A DNA stretch of 64,000 nt, from positions 62,001 through 126,000 of the forward strand of contig JABWBQ010000001.1 of assembly GCA_013360395.1 (NCBI GenBank). Reading direction: 5' to 3'. The notes beneath the pieces were generated by a model. That model was given only the letters and a program-made list of their open reading frames with translations, was not told the DNA's origin and ran no database searches. The DNA is from Flavobacteriales bacterium (GTDB lineage: Bacteria; Bacteroidota; Bacteroidia; Flavobacteriales_F; PHOS-HE28). Positions within the stretch are counted from its first letter, which is position 1. Each line of letters begins with the position of its first letter. Both the position numbers and the translations under genes were made by a program. Of the stretch, positions 1 to 8,964 are shown piece after piece.

Positions 1-316
1 TGAACCAGCGCGAGTACATGCCGTTGATGTACACCGTGGACCAGCGCTCCTGCGCGAGCAGCTTCCGCCAGGTGGTGGTGTTCACGCCGCGGCGCGAGGC
101 GTACCACACCTTTTCCCCGCCCGGCATCACGGTCCAGCGGTCGGGCACCACGCCCGTGTAGGGCACGCTTTCGGTGTAGTCCGTGTCCGTGGTGACGATG
201 TGCAGGTCGATGCGGTCGCGCAGGTGGTCCACCAGGTTGGCCAGGCTGCGCACCGGTCCGCCCGCCTTGTAGCCCGGCAGGTACCAGTCGATGAACACGA
301 GCACCTTCGGCTTCAT
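1..316 (-). CDS. Glycosyltransferase family 4-like, N-terminal fragment (cut by left window edge)
   Basis: Only the first 105 codons are inside the window; the frame stays open to base 1. The protein begins MKPKVLVFIDWYLPGYKAGG and continues with PVRSLANLVDHL. This is the N-terminal acceptor-binding Rossmann segment of a GT-B fold glycosyltransferase (GT4-like), with the glycine-rich GYKAGGPVRSL loop near residues 15-25. The C-terminal nucleotide-sugar domain is outside the window. Its ATG overlaps the stop codon of the upstream glycosyltransferase by 4 bases (ATGA), so the two are probably translationally coupled and act in the same surface polysaccharide pathway. The family is fairly clear; donor and acceptor cannot be told. 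Confidence 0.8.
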   Translation of the reverse strand, partial: MKPKVLVFIDWYLPGYKAGGPVRSLANLVDHLRDRIDLHIVTTDTDYTESVPYTGVVPDRWTVMPGGEKVWYASRRGVNTTTWRKLLAQERWSTVYINGMYSRWF

Positions 317-1401
317 CGCGTGCCGATCAGGTCCATCACCACCCGGGACCAGTCCGCAGGGGTCCAATCCGCACCGAGCGCGCGGCTGTGCCCGCCCATG
401 GTGAGCAGGGCGGCATCGTCGGTCCGGAGCACACGCAACAGGGCCGCACGCAGCGCCTCCGCATCACCCGCGGTGAACCGGGACCCGTTCCGCCCTTCAC
501 GCAGGAAGCGTTCGCCGGCGCCCACGGCGCTGCTCAACACCAAGGGCATGCCGGCACAGGCCTGTTCGTGCACCACCACGCCCCAGGGTTCGTAGGTGCT
601 CGGCAGCACGAAGGCGCCGCACGCCTCCAGCACCTTCGGCATGTCGTCGGCCTGCACGAAACCCAGGTGCCGGATGCGGGCATGCCGGCCGGCGGGCGAA
701 GCGGCGACCTGCGCGTGCAGTTCGCCCGTGCCGGCGATCCACAGCTCCCAGTCGCCCGCCAGGCCTTCGTCGCAGAGCCGCGCGAACACGTCGCACAGCA
801 GCTGGTGCCCCTTGGTGGGGATGTAACGCGCCACGCAGAGGAAGCGATGCGGCCAGTGCGCGGCGCGTTCGTGCAGCAGGCGCGCGCCCAGGGGCAGGAA
901 GCGGTCGGTGTCGGCGCTGTAGAACCCGGTGCGCACCCGGGCCTCGGCGAACCCGAGGTGGCGTGCGTAGCGGGCCTGCGGCGCCCCGGTGACCCAGGCG
1001 TGGCTGAAGGTGCGGTGGAGCCAGAGCCGCGCGGCGACCACGGCGGCCCATTGGCGGGCATCGCCACGCCAAGCGGTGTCGCTGCACATCACCGTGGGCA
1101 ACCCGCGACGCCGCAGCGCCCGGCATGCCTTGAGGTAGCCCTTGTCCACCCAGCCGCTGGCGAAGGCGATGGCGGGGTCGATGTCCTGCACCAGTCGCAG
1201 GAGCCCCGCGTCGTCGAACGCCTCGCGCGCATGGACCTTCACCCGGTCGGCGAAACGCAACGCGAAGGGCGCCTCGCGGTTCACGGGCCAGCGCACGATG
1301 TGCACCTCCACCCCGTGGTCGGCCACCAGCCGTTCCACCCCGGCCAGAAAGTAGGGCGCCAGCTCGGTGTACAGGAAGAGGACCTTGCGGGGAACGCTCA
1401 T
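313..1401 (-). CDS. Glycosyltransferase family 1/4 (GT-B fold)
   Basis: A 362-residue cytoplasmic sugar transferase. The N-terminal half starts MSVPRKVLFLYTELAPYFLAG. The C-terminal half carries the usual GT4 signatures: CVARYIPTKGHQLL (start of the second Rossmann domain), HLGFVQADDMPKVLEACGAF and the nucleotide-sugar binding stretch STYEPWGVVVHEQACAG with its E-x7-E arrangement. Length is normal for the family. The start at 1401 is chosen because it overlaps the stop of the deacetylase gene as ATGA; a longer reading upstream in the same frame is only a shadow of that gene. It is the middle gene of a three-gene operon for an exopolysaccharide or other glycan. Substrates are unknown. Confidence 0.88.
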   Translation of the reverse strand: MSVPRKVLFLYTELAPYFLAGVERLVADHGVEVHIVRWPVNREAPFALRFADRVKVHAREAFDDAGLLRLVQDIDPAIAFASGWVDKGYLKACRALRRRGLPTVMCSDTAWRGDARQWAAVVAARLWLHRTFSHAWVTGAPQARYARHLGFAEARVRTGFYSADTDRFLPLGARLLHERAAHWPHRFLCVARYIPTKGHQLLCDVFARLCDEGLAGDWELWIAGTGELHAQVAASPAGRHARIRHLGFVQADDMPKVLEACGAFVLPSTYEPWGVVVHEQACAGMPLVLSSAVGAGERFLREGRNGSRFTAGDAEALRAALLRVLRTDDAALLTMGGHSRALGADWTPADWSRVVMDLIGTR

Positions 1402-2258
1402 GCTACCTGTCGCGGGAGGTGGGCCACACCGGCAGCGAGCAGATCGCCGAAGGTGGTCATGGGCAGGTCGTCGAACACCCGCCGCATCTTGGGTTCGGTG
1501 GTGCGCAGGTTCACGTAGGACATGAAGCGGCGCTTGGCGCTCATGGGCAGGCGGGGGTGGTCGGGGTCCACTTCGCGGGGATGGAGGTAGAACACCACGG
1601 GGCGGTCCTCGGCCAGCACGGCACGGGCGCGGTCCCGGATCAACGGGTAGGGGAAGAAACGCAGGTAACCGCCGCCGAAGAAGTACAGGTCGCGGCCCAG
1701 TAGACGGCCCATGCTGATGGGGAACTCCACGAGATCGCCCTGCGCGGTGGGCACCACATGGGGCACGGGCAATGCGCCGGGCCATCCGCCGTGGTTGCGG
1801 TCGCCGGGCCAGATGCTGCTGTCGTAGGCATGGCCCGTGGCCGCGAGGGCCTCGAAGAACCAGGGCGTCTCCCGCGTCACGCTGAAGCCCGGTGCCCGGT
1901 AGCCGCGCACGGGGACCCCGGCCGCATCCTCGATGATCGCCTTCGCCTTGCGCACATCCTCGGTGAAGTGGCGGCGGTCGTGCTTGTACACCAGCTCGTG
2001 TGCGTAGCCGTGCGAAGCGATCTCGTGGCCCTGCGCCGCCGCGTCGCGCACCAGCTGCGGAAGGCGTTCGGCCACCCAGCCCAGGAAGAAGAGCGTGGTG
2101 CGTACCCGCTTCTCGGCGAAAAGGTCGAGCATGCGGCGGAACGAGGCCTCCACGCGCGATTCCTGCCGGTCCCACATCCCGATGGGCGGTGTGGAGGGCA
2201 CGTCCAGGATGTGGAACCATTCCTCGACGTCCACCGAGAACACGCAGCGTGCCGCCAT
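1398..2258 (-). CDS. Polysaccharide deacetylase (NodB homology, DUF3473-type C-terminus)
   Basis: A 286-residue enzyme that probably removes N-acetyl groups from an exopolysaccharide. The N-terminus reads MAARCVFSVDVEEWFHIL; the SVDVEEWF motif (Asp10) is the metal/catalytic aspartate motif of the deacetylases found in exosortase-linked and related exopolysaccharide loci. Further motifs are SHGYAHELVYKH (zinc-binding histidines), GYRAPGFSVTRETPWFFEAL, and the C-terminal FYLHPREVDPDHPRL block typical of DUF3473. There is no signal peptide. The start at 2258 keeps the conserved DVEEWF near the N-terminus; upstream in-frame codons are non-conserved. It is the first gene of the operon that continues into two glycosyltransferases. 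Confidence 0.88.
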   Translation of the reverse strand: MAARCVFSVDVEEWFHILDVPSTPPIGMWDRQESRVEASFRRMLDLFAEKRVRTTLFFLGWVAERLPQLVRDAAAQGHEIASHGYAHELVYKHDRRHFTEDVRKAKAIIEDAAGVPVRGYRAPGFSVTRETPWFFEALAATGHAYDSSIWPGDRNHGGWPGALPVPHVVPTAQGDLVEFPISMGRLLGRDLYFFGGGYLRFFPYPLIRDRARAVLAEDRPVVFYLHPREVDPDHPRLPMSAKRRFMSYVNLRTTEPKMRRVFDDLPMTTFGDLLAAGVAHLPRQVA

Positions 2259-2262
2259 GCGG

Positions 2263-2270
2263 CAAAGGTA
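2263..2270 (-). promoter_or_regulatory. Bacteroidota -7 promoter element (TACCTTTG)
   Basis: A perfect TAnnTTTG match on the minus strand, separated by only 4 bases from the ATG of the deacetylase gene. If used as in other Bacteroidota, transcription would start at or very near the start codon, giving a leaderless or nearly leaderless mRNA for the polysaccharide operon. No matching -33 TTG is evident. Confidence 0.5.
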
Positions 2271-2280
2271 CCCGGGCGGT

Positions 2281-2976
2281 TCAGCGGATGCGCAGACGGC
2301 CGAGGAAACCGGGACGTTCGCCCCGGTCGAAGCGGTTGCGATAGTGGCGGGTCCATACCAGCACCAGCGGCACACCGACCAACAGGGGCCACAGCCAGCG
2401 GAGCCAGGCCGGCTCGATCATGTCCAGGTTCGCCGCGCTGAAGGCCGAAACGGTGGCGATGTAGCTGCCCAGGAAGCCGCCCATGTGGATGTAGAGCCAC
2501 TCCTGCTTGTCGTGGTGGTTGCGGTGGAAGCGACGCACCTGCAGCAGCACCACCACGCAACCCAGGGCTCCGAAGGTGGTGGGGATGAGCGCGGCCGGGC
2601 CGCCATCGCCGTGGAGCAGATGCACCACGCCCCAAAGCAGCAGACCGGTGTACACCACACCGGCAGCACCGTGCATCAGCAGGTCCCAGCGGCCCGGGCG
2701 CTGGCCTTTGTGCAGCCCCTTGAGGTAGAGGCCCCGGTAGCCGGTGGCGGCCAGGTGGAAGCTGAACAGGGCCACCAGGACCAGGAGCGGATCGAAGCCC
2801 TCAAGCCCGGCGAGCAGGGCGCTGATGCAGGTGAGGGTGATGGCCCCCAGGAAGACCAGGCCCCACCGGCGGTGCCATCGCCCCCCCTTGGCCACGGCCA
2901 TCGCCAACGGCGCGGCGCCCAGTGCGAAGGCTCCGGCGGCCGTATGGACCTTGAGGAGGAGGGTGTGGAGGTCCAT
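2281..2976 (-). CDS. Multi-pass membrane protein of unknown function (DUF2306-like)
   Basis: A 231-residue integral membrane protein with about six hydrophobic segments. It starts MDLHTLLLKVHTAAGAFALG, followed by a short basic loop KGGRWHRRWG, which resembles the DUF2306 group of predicted membrane proteins. His-rich motifs (KVHTAAG, FHLAATGYRGL, HRNHHDKQEWLYIHMGG) lie at membrane borders and could bind a metal or haem; this is only suggestive. The ORF could be read further upstream but that part is low-complexity Arg-rich shadow sequence. It stands alone between the T9SS protein gene and the deacetylase, same strand. No specific function is assigned. Confidence 0.7.
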   Translation of the reverse strand: MDLHTLLLKVHTAAGAFALGAAPLAMAVAKGGRWHRRWGLVFLGAITLTCISALLAGLEGFDPLLVLVALFSFHLAATGYRGLYLKGLHKGQRPGRWDLLMHGAAGVVYTGLLLWGVVHLLHGDGGPAALIPTTFGALGCVVVLLQVRRFHRNHHDKQEWLYIHMGGFLGSYIATVSAFSAANLDMIEPAWLRWLWPLLVGVPLVLVWTRHYRNRFDRGERPGFLGRLRIR

Positions 2977-2995
2977 GCCGTACCGAACGCGACGA

Positions 2996-4450
2996 TCAGG
3001 GAACGATGCAGAGCGGCGCCACGACGCGACGGCCGTCCGCCAACGCCACGCAGAGCCGGTAGATGCCGGGGGCGAGCGGCGGCAGCGGCAACGGCTCCGA
3101 CGCGGATGCCGCCGGCCAGTGCGCCACCGTGCGCCCCTGCTGGTCCAGCAGCTGGGTGGTGTGGCGCGTGGGCGCACCCGGCATGGTCAGGACGACGGCC
3201 TCACCGGGACGGGCGGGGTTGGGCCGCACATGCAGGCCGCTGTCGTCCGGCCGCACCTCGGGGACTGGAAGGGGGTCGAAGGTCGCGGTGAAGCCTCCGC
3301 TCAGCGGGCTCCCGAAGTGCTTGACGGCCGCCATCGCCTGCGGACCGGGGCCCGTGGTGGTCGTGCGGCCGATCAGGACATAGCCGCCATCCAGGGTGGC
3401 CGTCACGTCGAAGGCTTCGTCCTGCTCCAGGCCGCCGAAGGTGGGCCCTTCGAGGTAGGCACCCGTGGCGGTGGTGTGCCACATGTACATGTCCTTGCCG
3501 CCCGCGCCGAAGGCATCCGTGGAGCCGGCCATGCAGAGCTCGCCGTTCGCCAGCTCGATCACCCCGTGGCCCTCCCAGTGGCCCTGGCCGTAGGTGACCT
3601 CGGACCACAGGGCGTTGCCGCCACCGTCGAACTTGAGCAGCAGCATGGTCCTGTACGGCATGACCCCTTCGGTGATCCCGCCCACGACGAAGCCGCCATC
3701 CGCGGTGGCGGACAGGGAACGGCCTTCATCGATCGCGGTACCGCCCCAGGTCGTCACCCCGTCAACGGTGCCGTCGGCGGCGTAACGCAGCAGCACGATG
3801 TTGCGGTCCGCGGCCTGTTCGGTGTTGGCCAGCACCACACAGCCCCCGTCGGGGGTGGCCACCACGGCCGTCGCCCACGCCTCCGGCCCCGGTGCGTAGG
3901 CCCGGGTCCACAGCGTATCGCCCTGCGCGTTCAACCGCAACACCCAGGCCGCGCCGCTGCCGATGCCGTAGGTGCGCCCCACCACGAACCATCCGTCGGC
4001 CGTGACCGCTGCGGCGTGGAACAGATCCCAGTCCGTGCCGCCCATGGCCTTCTCCCAGACCGGTGCGCCTTGTGCATCGGTGCGCACCAGGAGGCCGTCG
4101 TACCCGGTCTGCGGATCGGTGTAGGTGGAGCCCACCACGAGGAAGCCGCCGTCCGCCGCAGCGACCAGGTCCGCACCGCGGTCCACACCGGACCCTCCGA
4201 AGGACCTGGACCAGAGCAGGGCGCCGGCGCTGTCCACACGCACCAGATAGGCGTCGCCCCCGGAGCCGAAGCTGCCCGTGCTTCCCAGGAAGGCGTACCC
4301 GCTGTCCGCGGTGGCCACCACCGCCATGCCCTCATCGGAACCGTACCCGCCGTAGGTGCGCTGCCAGGTGAGCTGCGCGAACGTCGCAAGGGCCATGAAG
4401 GTCGGCACGGCAGCGAGCAGGGTCCTGGGCAGGGCGTTGCTTTTCATCAT
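2996..4450 (-). CDS. T9SS type A sorting domain-containing secreted protein
   Basis: A 484-residue exported protein. It starts MMKSNALPRTLLAAVPTFMA and has a signal peptide ending near ATFAQ. The body, about residues 25-390, is built of roughly 50-residue beta-propeller-like repeats with the recurring pattern GGY-A-DGGF-VVGST and D..G..LW. The last ~80 residues form a type A T9SS sorting domain: LHVRPNPARPGEAVVLTM, a QLLDQQGRTV strand, and PLAPGIYRLCVALADGRRVV near the C-terminus. It should be exported by Sec, cross the outer membrane by the type IX system and be cleaved and anchored at the surface. Ligand or role unknown. Either of the two adjacent Met codons (4450 or 4447) could be the start. 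Confidence 0.88.
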   Translation of the reverse strand: MMKSNALPRTLLAAVPTFMALATFAQLTWQRTYGGYGSDEGMAVVATADSGYAFLGSTGSFGSGGDAYLVRVDSAGALLWSRSFGGSGVDRGADLVAAADGGFLVVGSTYTDPQTGYDGLLVRTDAQGAPVWEKAMGGTDWDLFHAAAVTADGWFVVGRTYGIGSGAAWVLRLNAQGDTLWTRAYAPGPEAWATAVVATPDGGCVVLANTEQAADRNIVLLRYAADGTVDGVTTWGGTAIDEGRSLSATADGGFVVGGITEGVMPYRTMLLLKFDGGGNALWSEVTYGQGHWEGHGVIELANGELCMAGSTDAFGAGGKDMYMWHTTATGAYLEGPTFGGLEQDEAFDVTATLDGGYVLIGRTTTTGPGPQAMAAVKHFGSPLSGGFTATFDPLPVPEVRPDDSGLHVRPNPARPGEAVVLTMPGAPTRHTTQLLDQQGRTVAHWPAASASEPLPLPPLAPGIYRLCVALADGRRVVAPLCIVP

Positions 4451-4488
4451 TGGCACCCCGAATATCGGAACACGCACCGCACAGGGCC

Positions 4489-4496
4489 TACTTTTG
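4489..4496 (+). promoter_or_regulatory. Bacteroidota -7 promoter element (TACTTTTG)
   Basis: A perfect TAnnTTTG match in the 93-base divergent gap between the T9SS protein gene and the metallophosphoesterase gene. It lies 47 bases before the GTG start of the phosphoesterase. No TTG at the expected -33 spacing is visible. Confidence 0.5.
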
Positions 4497-4543
4497 ACCC
4501 TCCGTGCGGCCTCCGCGTTGCCCACGGCCCAAGCCGAACGACC

Positions 4544-5815
4544 GTGACCACCCGTGGGATCCTGGGCTTCGCCATCTTCCTCTTCGTCCTCGCCCTGATC
4601 GACCTTTACGCCTACAAGGGGGTGAACACGGCGATGGCGCAGGCCGGCCCCGGGCTGAGGCGCTGGGTGCGGCTGGGCTACTGGGCCCTGTCCATCGGCA
4701 TGCTCGCCCTGTTGGTGTGGGTGGCGGTGAGCATCCAGGACCTGCGCAGCACGCGGAACCATTCCTTCATGTTCTCCCTGGCGGCGCTGTTCATGCTGTT
4801 CCTGCTGCCCAAGGTGGTCATTGTGCTCTTCCACGGACTGGAGGACCTGGTGGAGGGCGGACGTTGGCTGTTGGGCAAGCTCACGCCCGGCGACCCCGTG
4901 GCGTCCGGTGACCCCATCAGCCGCCTGCGCTTCCTGTCGCAGGTGGGCCTGGCCCTGTCGGCCGTGCCGTTCGTCGGGGTGCTCTACGGCATCACCCAGG
5001 GACGGCGGAACTTCCGCGTGGAGCGCGTGCGGCTCACCTCGAACAAGCTGCCCGTGGCGTTCGACGGGCTGCGCATCGTGCAGATCAGCGACCTGCACCT
5101 GGGCAGCTTCCCCGCCAGCACCGACATCGTGCGGCGTGGTGTGGACCTGATCAACGAGGAACGGCCGGACCTGGTCCTGTTCACCGGCGACCTGGTGAAC
5201 GACTACGCCGATGAGGCCGAGGCCTGGGTGAACACGCTGAAGGACCTTCAGGCCCGCCTCGGCAAGTATGCCATCCTGGGCAACCACGACTATTCGGACT
5301 ACGCCCAGTGGGACCGGGCGGAGGACAAGCGCGCCAACCTCGAGCGGCTCAAGCGGCACCACGCGGCCATGGGCTTCCGGCTCATGCTCGACGAGCACAC
5401 CCGCATCGAGCGGGACGGACAGGCCATCACCCTGCTCGGCGTGCAGAACTGGGGACGCCGTTTCCAGCAGTACGGCGACCTGGCCAAGGCCATGCAGGGC
5501 CACGACCCCGGCACCTTCCGGATCCTGATGAGCCACGACCCCACGCACTGGGAGGAACAGGTGCTGGGCACCGGCATCGAGCTCACGTTGAGCGGCCACA
5601 CCCACGGGGCACAGTTCGGCATCACCATCGCCGGCCAGACCTACAGCCCCGCCCAATGGGTGTACAAGCGCTGGGCCGGCCTGTACAGCGAAGGAGCCCA
5701 GCAACTGTATGTGAACCGGGGCTTCGGCTACATCGGCTTCCCCGGGCGCGTGGGCATGCCGCCCGAGATCACCGTGTTCGAGCTGCGGTGCCGGGCCGAG
5801 GCGCCGGTCGCGTGA
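4544..5815 (+). CDS. Membrane-anchored calcineurin-like metallophosphoesterase
   Basis: A 423-residue protein with three to four N-terminal membrane helices (about residues 1-160) and a C-terminal metallophosphoesterase domain facing one side of the membrane. All five metal-binding blocks are visible: VQISDLHLGS (D-x-H), LFTGDLVND (GD), ILGNHDYSDY (GNHD), ILMSHDPTHW (H) and LSGHTHGAQFG (GHTH). This arrangement is typical of the YkuE/YaeI-like group, which in some bacteria acts on UDP-diacylglucosamine or phospholipid headgroups; the substrate here is unknown. The start is taken as GTG at 4544 because it precedes the first membrane helix directly and no ATG occurs before residue 28. The stop overlaps the ATG of the next gene. 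Confidence 0.88.
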   Translation: MTTRGILGFAIFLFVLALIDLYAYKGVNTAMAQAGPGLRRWVRLGYWALSIGMLALLVWVAVSIQDLRSTRNHSFMFSLAALFMLFLLPKVVIVLFHGLEDLVEGGRWLLGKLTPGDPVASGDPISRLRFLSQVGLALSAVPFVGVLYGITQGRRNFRVERVRLTSNKLPVAFDGLRIVQISDLHLGSFPASTDIVRRGVDLINEERPDLVLFTGDLVNDYADEAEAWVNTLKDLQARLGKYAILGNHDYSDYAQWDRAEDKRANLERLKRHHAAMGFRLMLDEHTRIERDGQAITLLGVQNWGRRFQQYGDLAKAMQGHDPGTFRILMSHDPTHWEEQVLGTGIELTLSGHTHGAQFGITIAGQTYSPAQWVYKRWAGLYSEGAQQLYVNRGFGYIGFPGRVGMPPEITVFELRCRAEAPVA

Positions 5816-7410
5816 TGACGGGCCCTGCGCACCTTGGTGGCGCCCGGCGCCGGTGGACCGGACGGTGGGCGGGGGCGCGCCTGGGGCGCACCGGTGGCCT
5901 GCTCCTGCTGCTGGCCCTGCTGGCGGTCCAGGGCTGGGTGTACCGCTATCCCGAAGTGCTCTTCAAGCGGCCGCAGGGCTATCACGCCTGGCGCCAGAGC
6001 GACTGCCTCTCGATGACCTGGCACTACATGGAACAGGACCTCCCGCCGTGGGAGGGCCGCATGCACTTCCTGGGGACCGACGGCACGGGCCGGGCCCTGA
6101 GCGAACTGCCCCTGCTGCCCTATGGCATCGGCCGGCTGTGGCGCCTCACCGGCCCGCAGGAATGGCTCTACCGTGCGGTGGTGCTGCTGCTCTCGCTGGG
6201 CGGCATGATCGCGTTGTACCGCACCGCCCATCTGCTGCTGAAGGACGGTGTGCTTTCCGCCTGGGTGGCCGCCTTCCTCTTCACCTCGCCCATGGTGGCG
6301 TACTACGCGAACAACTTCCTGCCGAACGCCGCCGCGCTGGCCCTCGCCCTCATGGGCACCTACCCGGCGGCGGCAGGCCTGGTCCGCGGCGACCGCAGGA
6401 AGACCCTGCTGGCGATCGCGCTCTTCACGGCGGCGGGCCTCCTCAAGGCCACGGCCGCCCTTGGCCTGCTGGTGCTCCTGGCGCTCCACGGCCTGCAGCT
6501 CATCACACGCCGGAACACCGCGACCGGCAGCGCGGACAGGCGCGCCCATGGCGTGGCGCTCCTCGGCGGTGGCTTCGGCCTGGCCCTGATCGCGGCGTGG
6601 TACGGCTACGCACGCGCCTACAACGCCGGGCAGGCACAAGGCATCTTCCTGATCGGTGTGCTGCCCTGGTGGAGTGTGCCGCCGGACGAGGCCCGCGCGG
6701 TGTGGCAGGGCTTCCTGGACCATGTGCGCCGCGACTACCTGCGTCCCGACCTGTACCTGGTGCTGCTGGCCGTGCTCGTCCCGGCCCTGCTCGCCCCGCG
6801 CCGGGTGCCGCGCCTGCTGTGGGCCGCCGTGGTGCTGCTGGCCTGCGGCACCGTGGCGATCGGCGTGCTCTTCTTCGGCGCCCTGCGGGACCACGACTAC
6901 TACACGCTGGACCAGGCGATCCTGTTCCCCGCACTGCTGCTCACGGGCCTCGCCGCCCTGGTGAAGGGCCACCCGCAACTGTGCCGGTCGTGGCCGTTCC
7001 AGGTGATCCTGCTGGCCGTGCTGGTGCACGGCACCGATTTCGCCCGGCGACGGATGGCGGACCGCTACGGCACGTGGATGAACCACGAATACCTCGCACA
7101 GCACGAACCGCTCGGCCGCATGCAGCACGAGCTCCTGCGCATGGGCGTGGACCGCGACGCTCGGGTGCTGTGCTTCCCGGACATCAGCTTCAACCGGAGC
7201 CTCTACCTGCTGCAACGTTCGGGGTGGACCGACTTCGGGGCGCTCAGCGACGACCCGGAAGCGATCCGTGCCAAACAACGGCTGGGCGCATCGTTCCTGA
7301 TCACCACAAGCGACAGCGTGCTGGGGAAGTCCACGCTCCGGCCCTTCCTGAACCGGCCGGTCGGTCGCTTCGAGAACGTGCGCGTGTTCGACCTGCGCCC
7401 CGCGCCGTAG
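5815..7410 (+). CDS. GT-C type (ArnT/PMT-like) membrane glycosyltransferase
   Basis: A 531-residue multi-pass membrane protein with about 10-12 hydrophobic segments in its first 400 residues and a soluble C-terminal part. The motif KRPQGYHAWRQSDCLSMTWHY in the first periplasmic loop (around residues 50-70) resembles the acidic catalytic loop region of GT39/GT83-like family members, and PMVAYYANNFLPNAAALALA resembles their third helix. Such enzymes move a sugar from a polyprenyl-phosphate carrier to lipid, protein or polymer at the outer face of the inner membrane. Its ATG overlaps the stop of the phosphoesterase gene (TGATG), which suggests one transcript. Specificity is unknown. Confidence 0.72.
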   Translation: MTGPAHLGGARRRWTGRWAGARLGRTGGLLLLLALLAVQGWVYRYPEVLFKRPQGYHAWRQSDCLSMTWHYMEQDLPPWEGRMHFLGTDGTGRALSELPLLPYGIGRLWRLTGPQEWLYRAVVLLLSLGGMIALYRTAHLLLKDGVLSAWVAAFLFTSPMVAYYANNFLPNAAALALALMGTYPAAAGLVRGDRRKTLLAIALFTAAGLLKATAALGLLVLLALHGLQLITRRNTATGSADRRAHGVALLGGGFGLALIAAWYGYARAYNAGQAQGIFLIGVLPWWSVPPDEARAVWQGFLDHVRRDYLRPDLYLVLLAVLVPALLAPRRVPRLLWAAVVLLACGTVAIGVLFFGALRDHDYYTLDQAILFPALLLTGLAALVKGHPQLCRSWPFQVILLAVLVHGTDFARRRMADRYGTWMNHEYLAQHEPLGRMQHELLRMGVDRDARVLCFPDISFNRSLYLLQRSGWTDFGALSDDPEAIRAKQRLGASFLITTSDSVLGKSTLRPFLNRPVGRFENVRVFDLRPAP

Positions 7411-7463
7411 GGGCTCGTGCGACCTCCCCGCAGGGCCTTTGACGGCAGGCGGGGCAACGCCCT

Positions 7464-8801
7464 TCAGCCCTTGCCCACCGCGCCCAGCAACGTGTGCCCT
7501 TCGGTCCTGGCCACATAGGTGGCGGCGGTGATGTCGCCCACCACGTTCACCGCCGTGCGGCACATGTCCAGCAGGCGGTCCACGCCCAGGATGATGGCGA
7601 TGAGCGCGGGGTCCACGCCCAAGGAGGCGAGCACCACGATGACGTACGGGATGGAGCCGCCGGGTACGCCCGCCGTGCCGATGCCGCCGAGGATGGCCAG
7701 GTAGGCCACGGTGAGCTGCGTGGCCAGGCTGAGGTCCGCACCCGCCAGCTGGGCGAGGAAGATGATGGTGACGCCCTCGTAGAGCGCGGTGCCGTTCTGG
7801 TTGGCGGTGGCGCCGATGGTGAGCACGAAGGAGTTGATCTCCTGCGGCACGCCGAGCTTCTCGCGTGATTCGCGCAGCGCCGTGGGCAGCGTGGCGTTGG
7901 AGGACGATGTGGAGAAGGCCGTGATGGCCACGGTCTTCACCCGGTTGAAGAATTCCAGCGGCTTGAGGCCCGAGAGGAAACGCACGCTGAGGCCGTAGAC
8001 CAGGATGCCGTGGATGAGCAGGCCACCGAGCACCACGGCGATGTACCAAAGCAGCGCCACCAGCAGGCCGGTACCGAAGGAGGCCACGCTGCTGAACACC
8101 AGCAGGGCCACGGCGTAGGGCGCGCCGAGCATGATGCCGTTGATGATGCGCACGGCGACCTCGTACAGCGCCTCGAAGAAGCCGGTGAAGGGCGCCACGG
8201 TCTCCTTGGGCACCAAGGTCGATGCGATGCCGAGCACCAGGGCGAAGAACATGATGTGCAGCAGATTGGGCGTGCCCACCATGGCCGACACCGGGTTCAC
8301 GGGCACCAGGCGGTCCACCACTTCGGTGATCACGGCCACGGGCTTGTCCTTCTTCTGCTCCAACGCGGCGGTGGTGGCGCCCACCTGTTCCTCGGCGCTG
8401 CGGCCGTACTCCGCCTCCAGCGCGGTGGCCGTGGCCGGATCGATGCGCTGGCCGGGCTTCACCAGGTTCACCAGCAGCAGGCCGATGACCACGGAGATGG
8501 CGGAGATGCCCACGGTGTAGCCCAGCGTCTTCAGGCCCACGCGCCCCAGCTGGCGCACGTCGCCCATGCCGGCCACGCCCACCACCAGCGCGGAGAAGAC
8601 CAAGGGCAGCACCACCATGAGCAGCAGCCGCAGCCAGAGGTTGCCCAGGGGCGAGGTGATGTTGGCCACCAGCCAGGTGAGCCGCGCATCCTCGGGGCCC
8701 AGCAAGGTGCTGGCCAGGAAGCCCGCCACCACGCCCACGAGCAGGCCCCAGAGGATCTTGGTGTGCAGGGGGCGCTTCTTCGGGGACGTGTTCTCTTCCA
8801 T
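7464..8801 (-). CDS. Dicarboxylate/amino acid:cation symporter (DAACS family)
   Basis: A 445-residue inner membrane symporter, probably taking up glutamate, aspartate or C4-dicarboxylates with Na+ or H+. The serine-rich reentrant loop [15 protein letters not shown] and the hallmark [11 protein letters not shown] motif are both present, followed by the [11 protein letters not shown] reentrant loop and the RTAVNVVGD helix where substrate-binding Asp and Arg/Asn residues sit. Length fits the GltP/DctA family. The start at 8801 ([15 protein letters not shown]) puts a short basic N-tail before the first helix; in-frame sequence upstream is not conserved-looking. The gene is monocistronic and divergent from the thiolase gene. 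Confidence 0.93.
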   Translation of the reverse strand: MEENTSPKKRPLHTKILWGLLVGVVAGFLASTLLGPEDARLTWLVANITSPLGNLWLRLLLMVVLPLVFSALVVGVAGMGDVRQLGRVGLKTLGYTVGISAISVVIGLLLVNLVKPGQRIDPATATALEAEYGRSAEEQVGATTAALEQKKDKPVAVITEVVDRLVPVNPVSAMVGTPNLLHIMFFALVLGIASTLVPKETVAPFTGFFEALYEVAVRIINGIMLGAPYAVALLVFSSVASFGTGLLVALLWYIAVVLGGLLIHGILVYGLSVRFLSGLKPLEFFNRVKTVAITAFSTSSSNATLPTALRESREKLGVPQEINSFVLTIGATANQNGTALYEGVTIIFLAQLAGADLSLATQLTVAYLAILGGIGTAGVPGGSIPYVIVVLASLGVDPALIAIILGVDRLLDMCRTAVNVVGDITAATYVARTEGHTLLGAVGKG

Positions 8802-8932
8802 GGGGAGTGCAAGAAAAGACGAACGCGGGCAAGGGCCAAATGCCGGGGCGGTGGGGACGATCCCTTGGGCCCGCCCCGATGCACGTGGTCGCGCCCGCAT
8901 CCGGACCGCCGGCGCCCGCCATGGTCCGGCCG

Positions 8933-8940
8933 CATACCTT
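8933..8940 (+). promoter_or_regulatory. Bacteroidota -7 promoter element (TACCTTTG)
   Basis: A perfect TAnnTTTG match 24 bases before the ATG of the thiolase gene, which would give a leader of about 18 bases. Confidence 0.55.
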
Positions 8941-8964
8941 TGCGGCCCCAAAAGAACCGCATCC

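Noticed and set aside
388-1518. Long plus-strand frames opposite the polysaccharide genes
   Set aside because: They mirror the minus-strand genes, which have clear glycosyltransferase and deacetylase motifs; such antisense openness is general in this GC-rich window.
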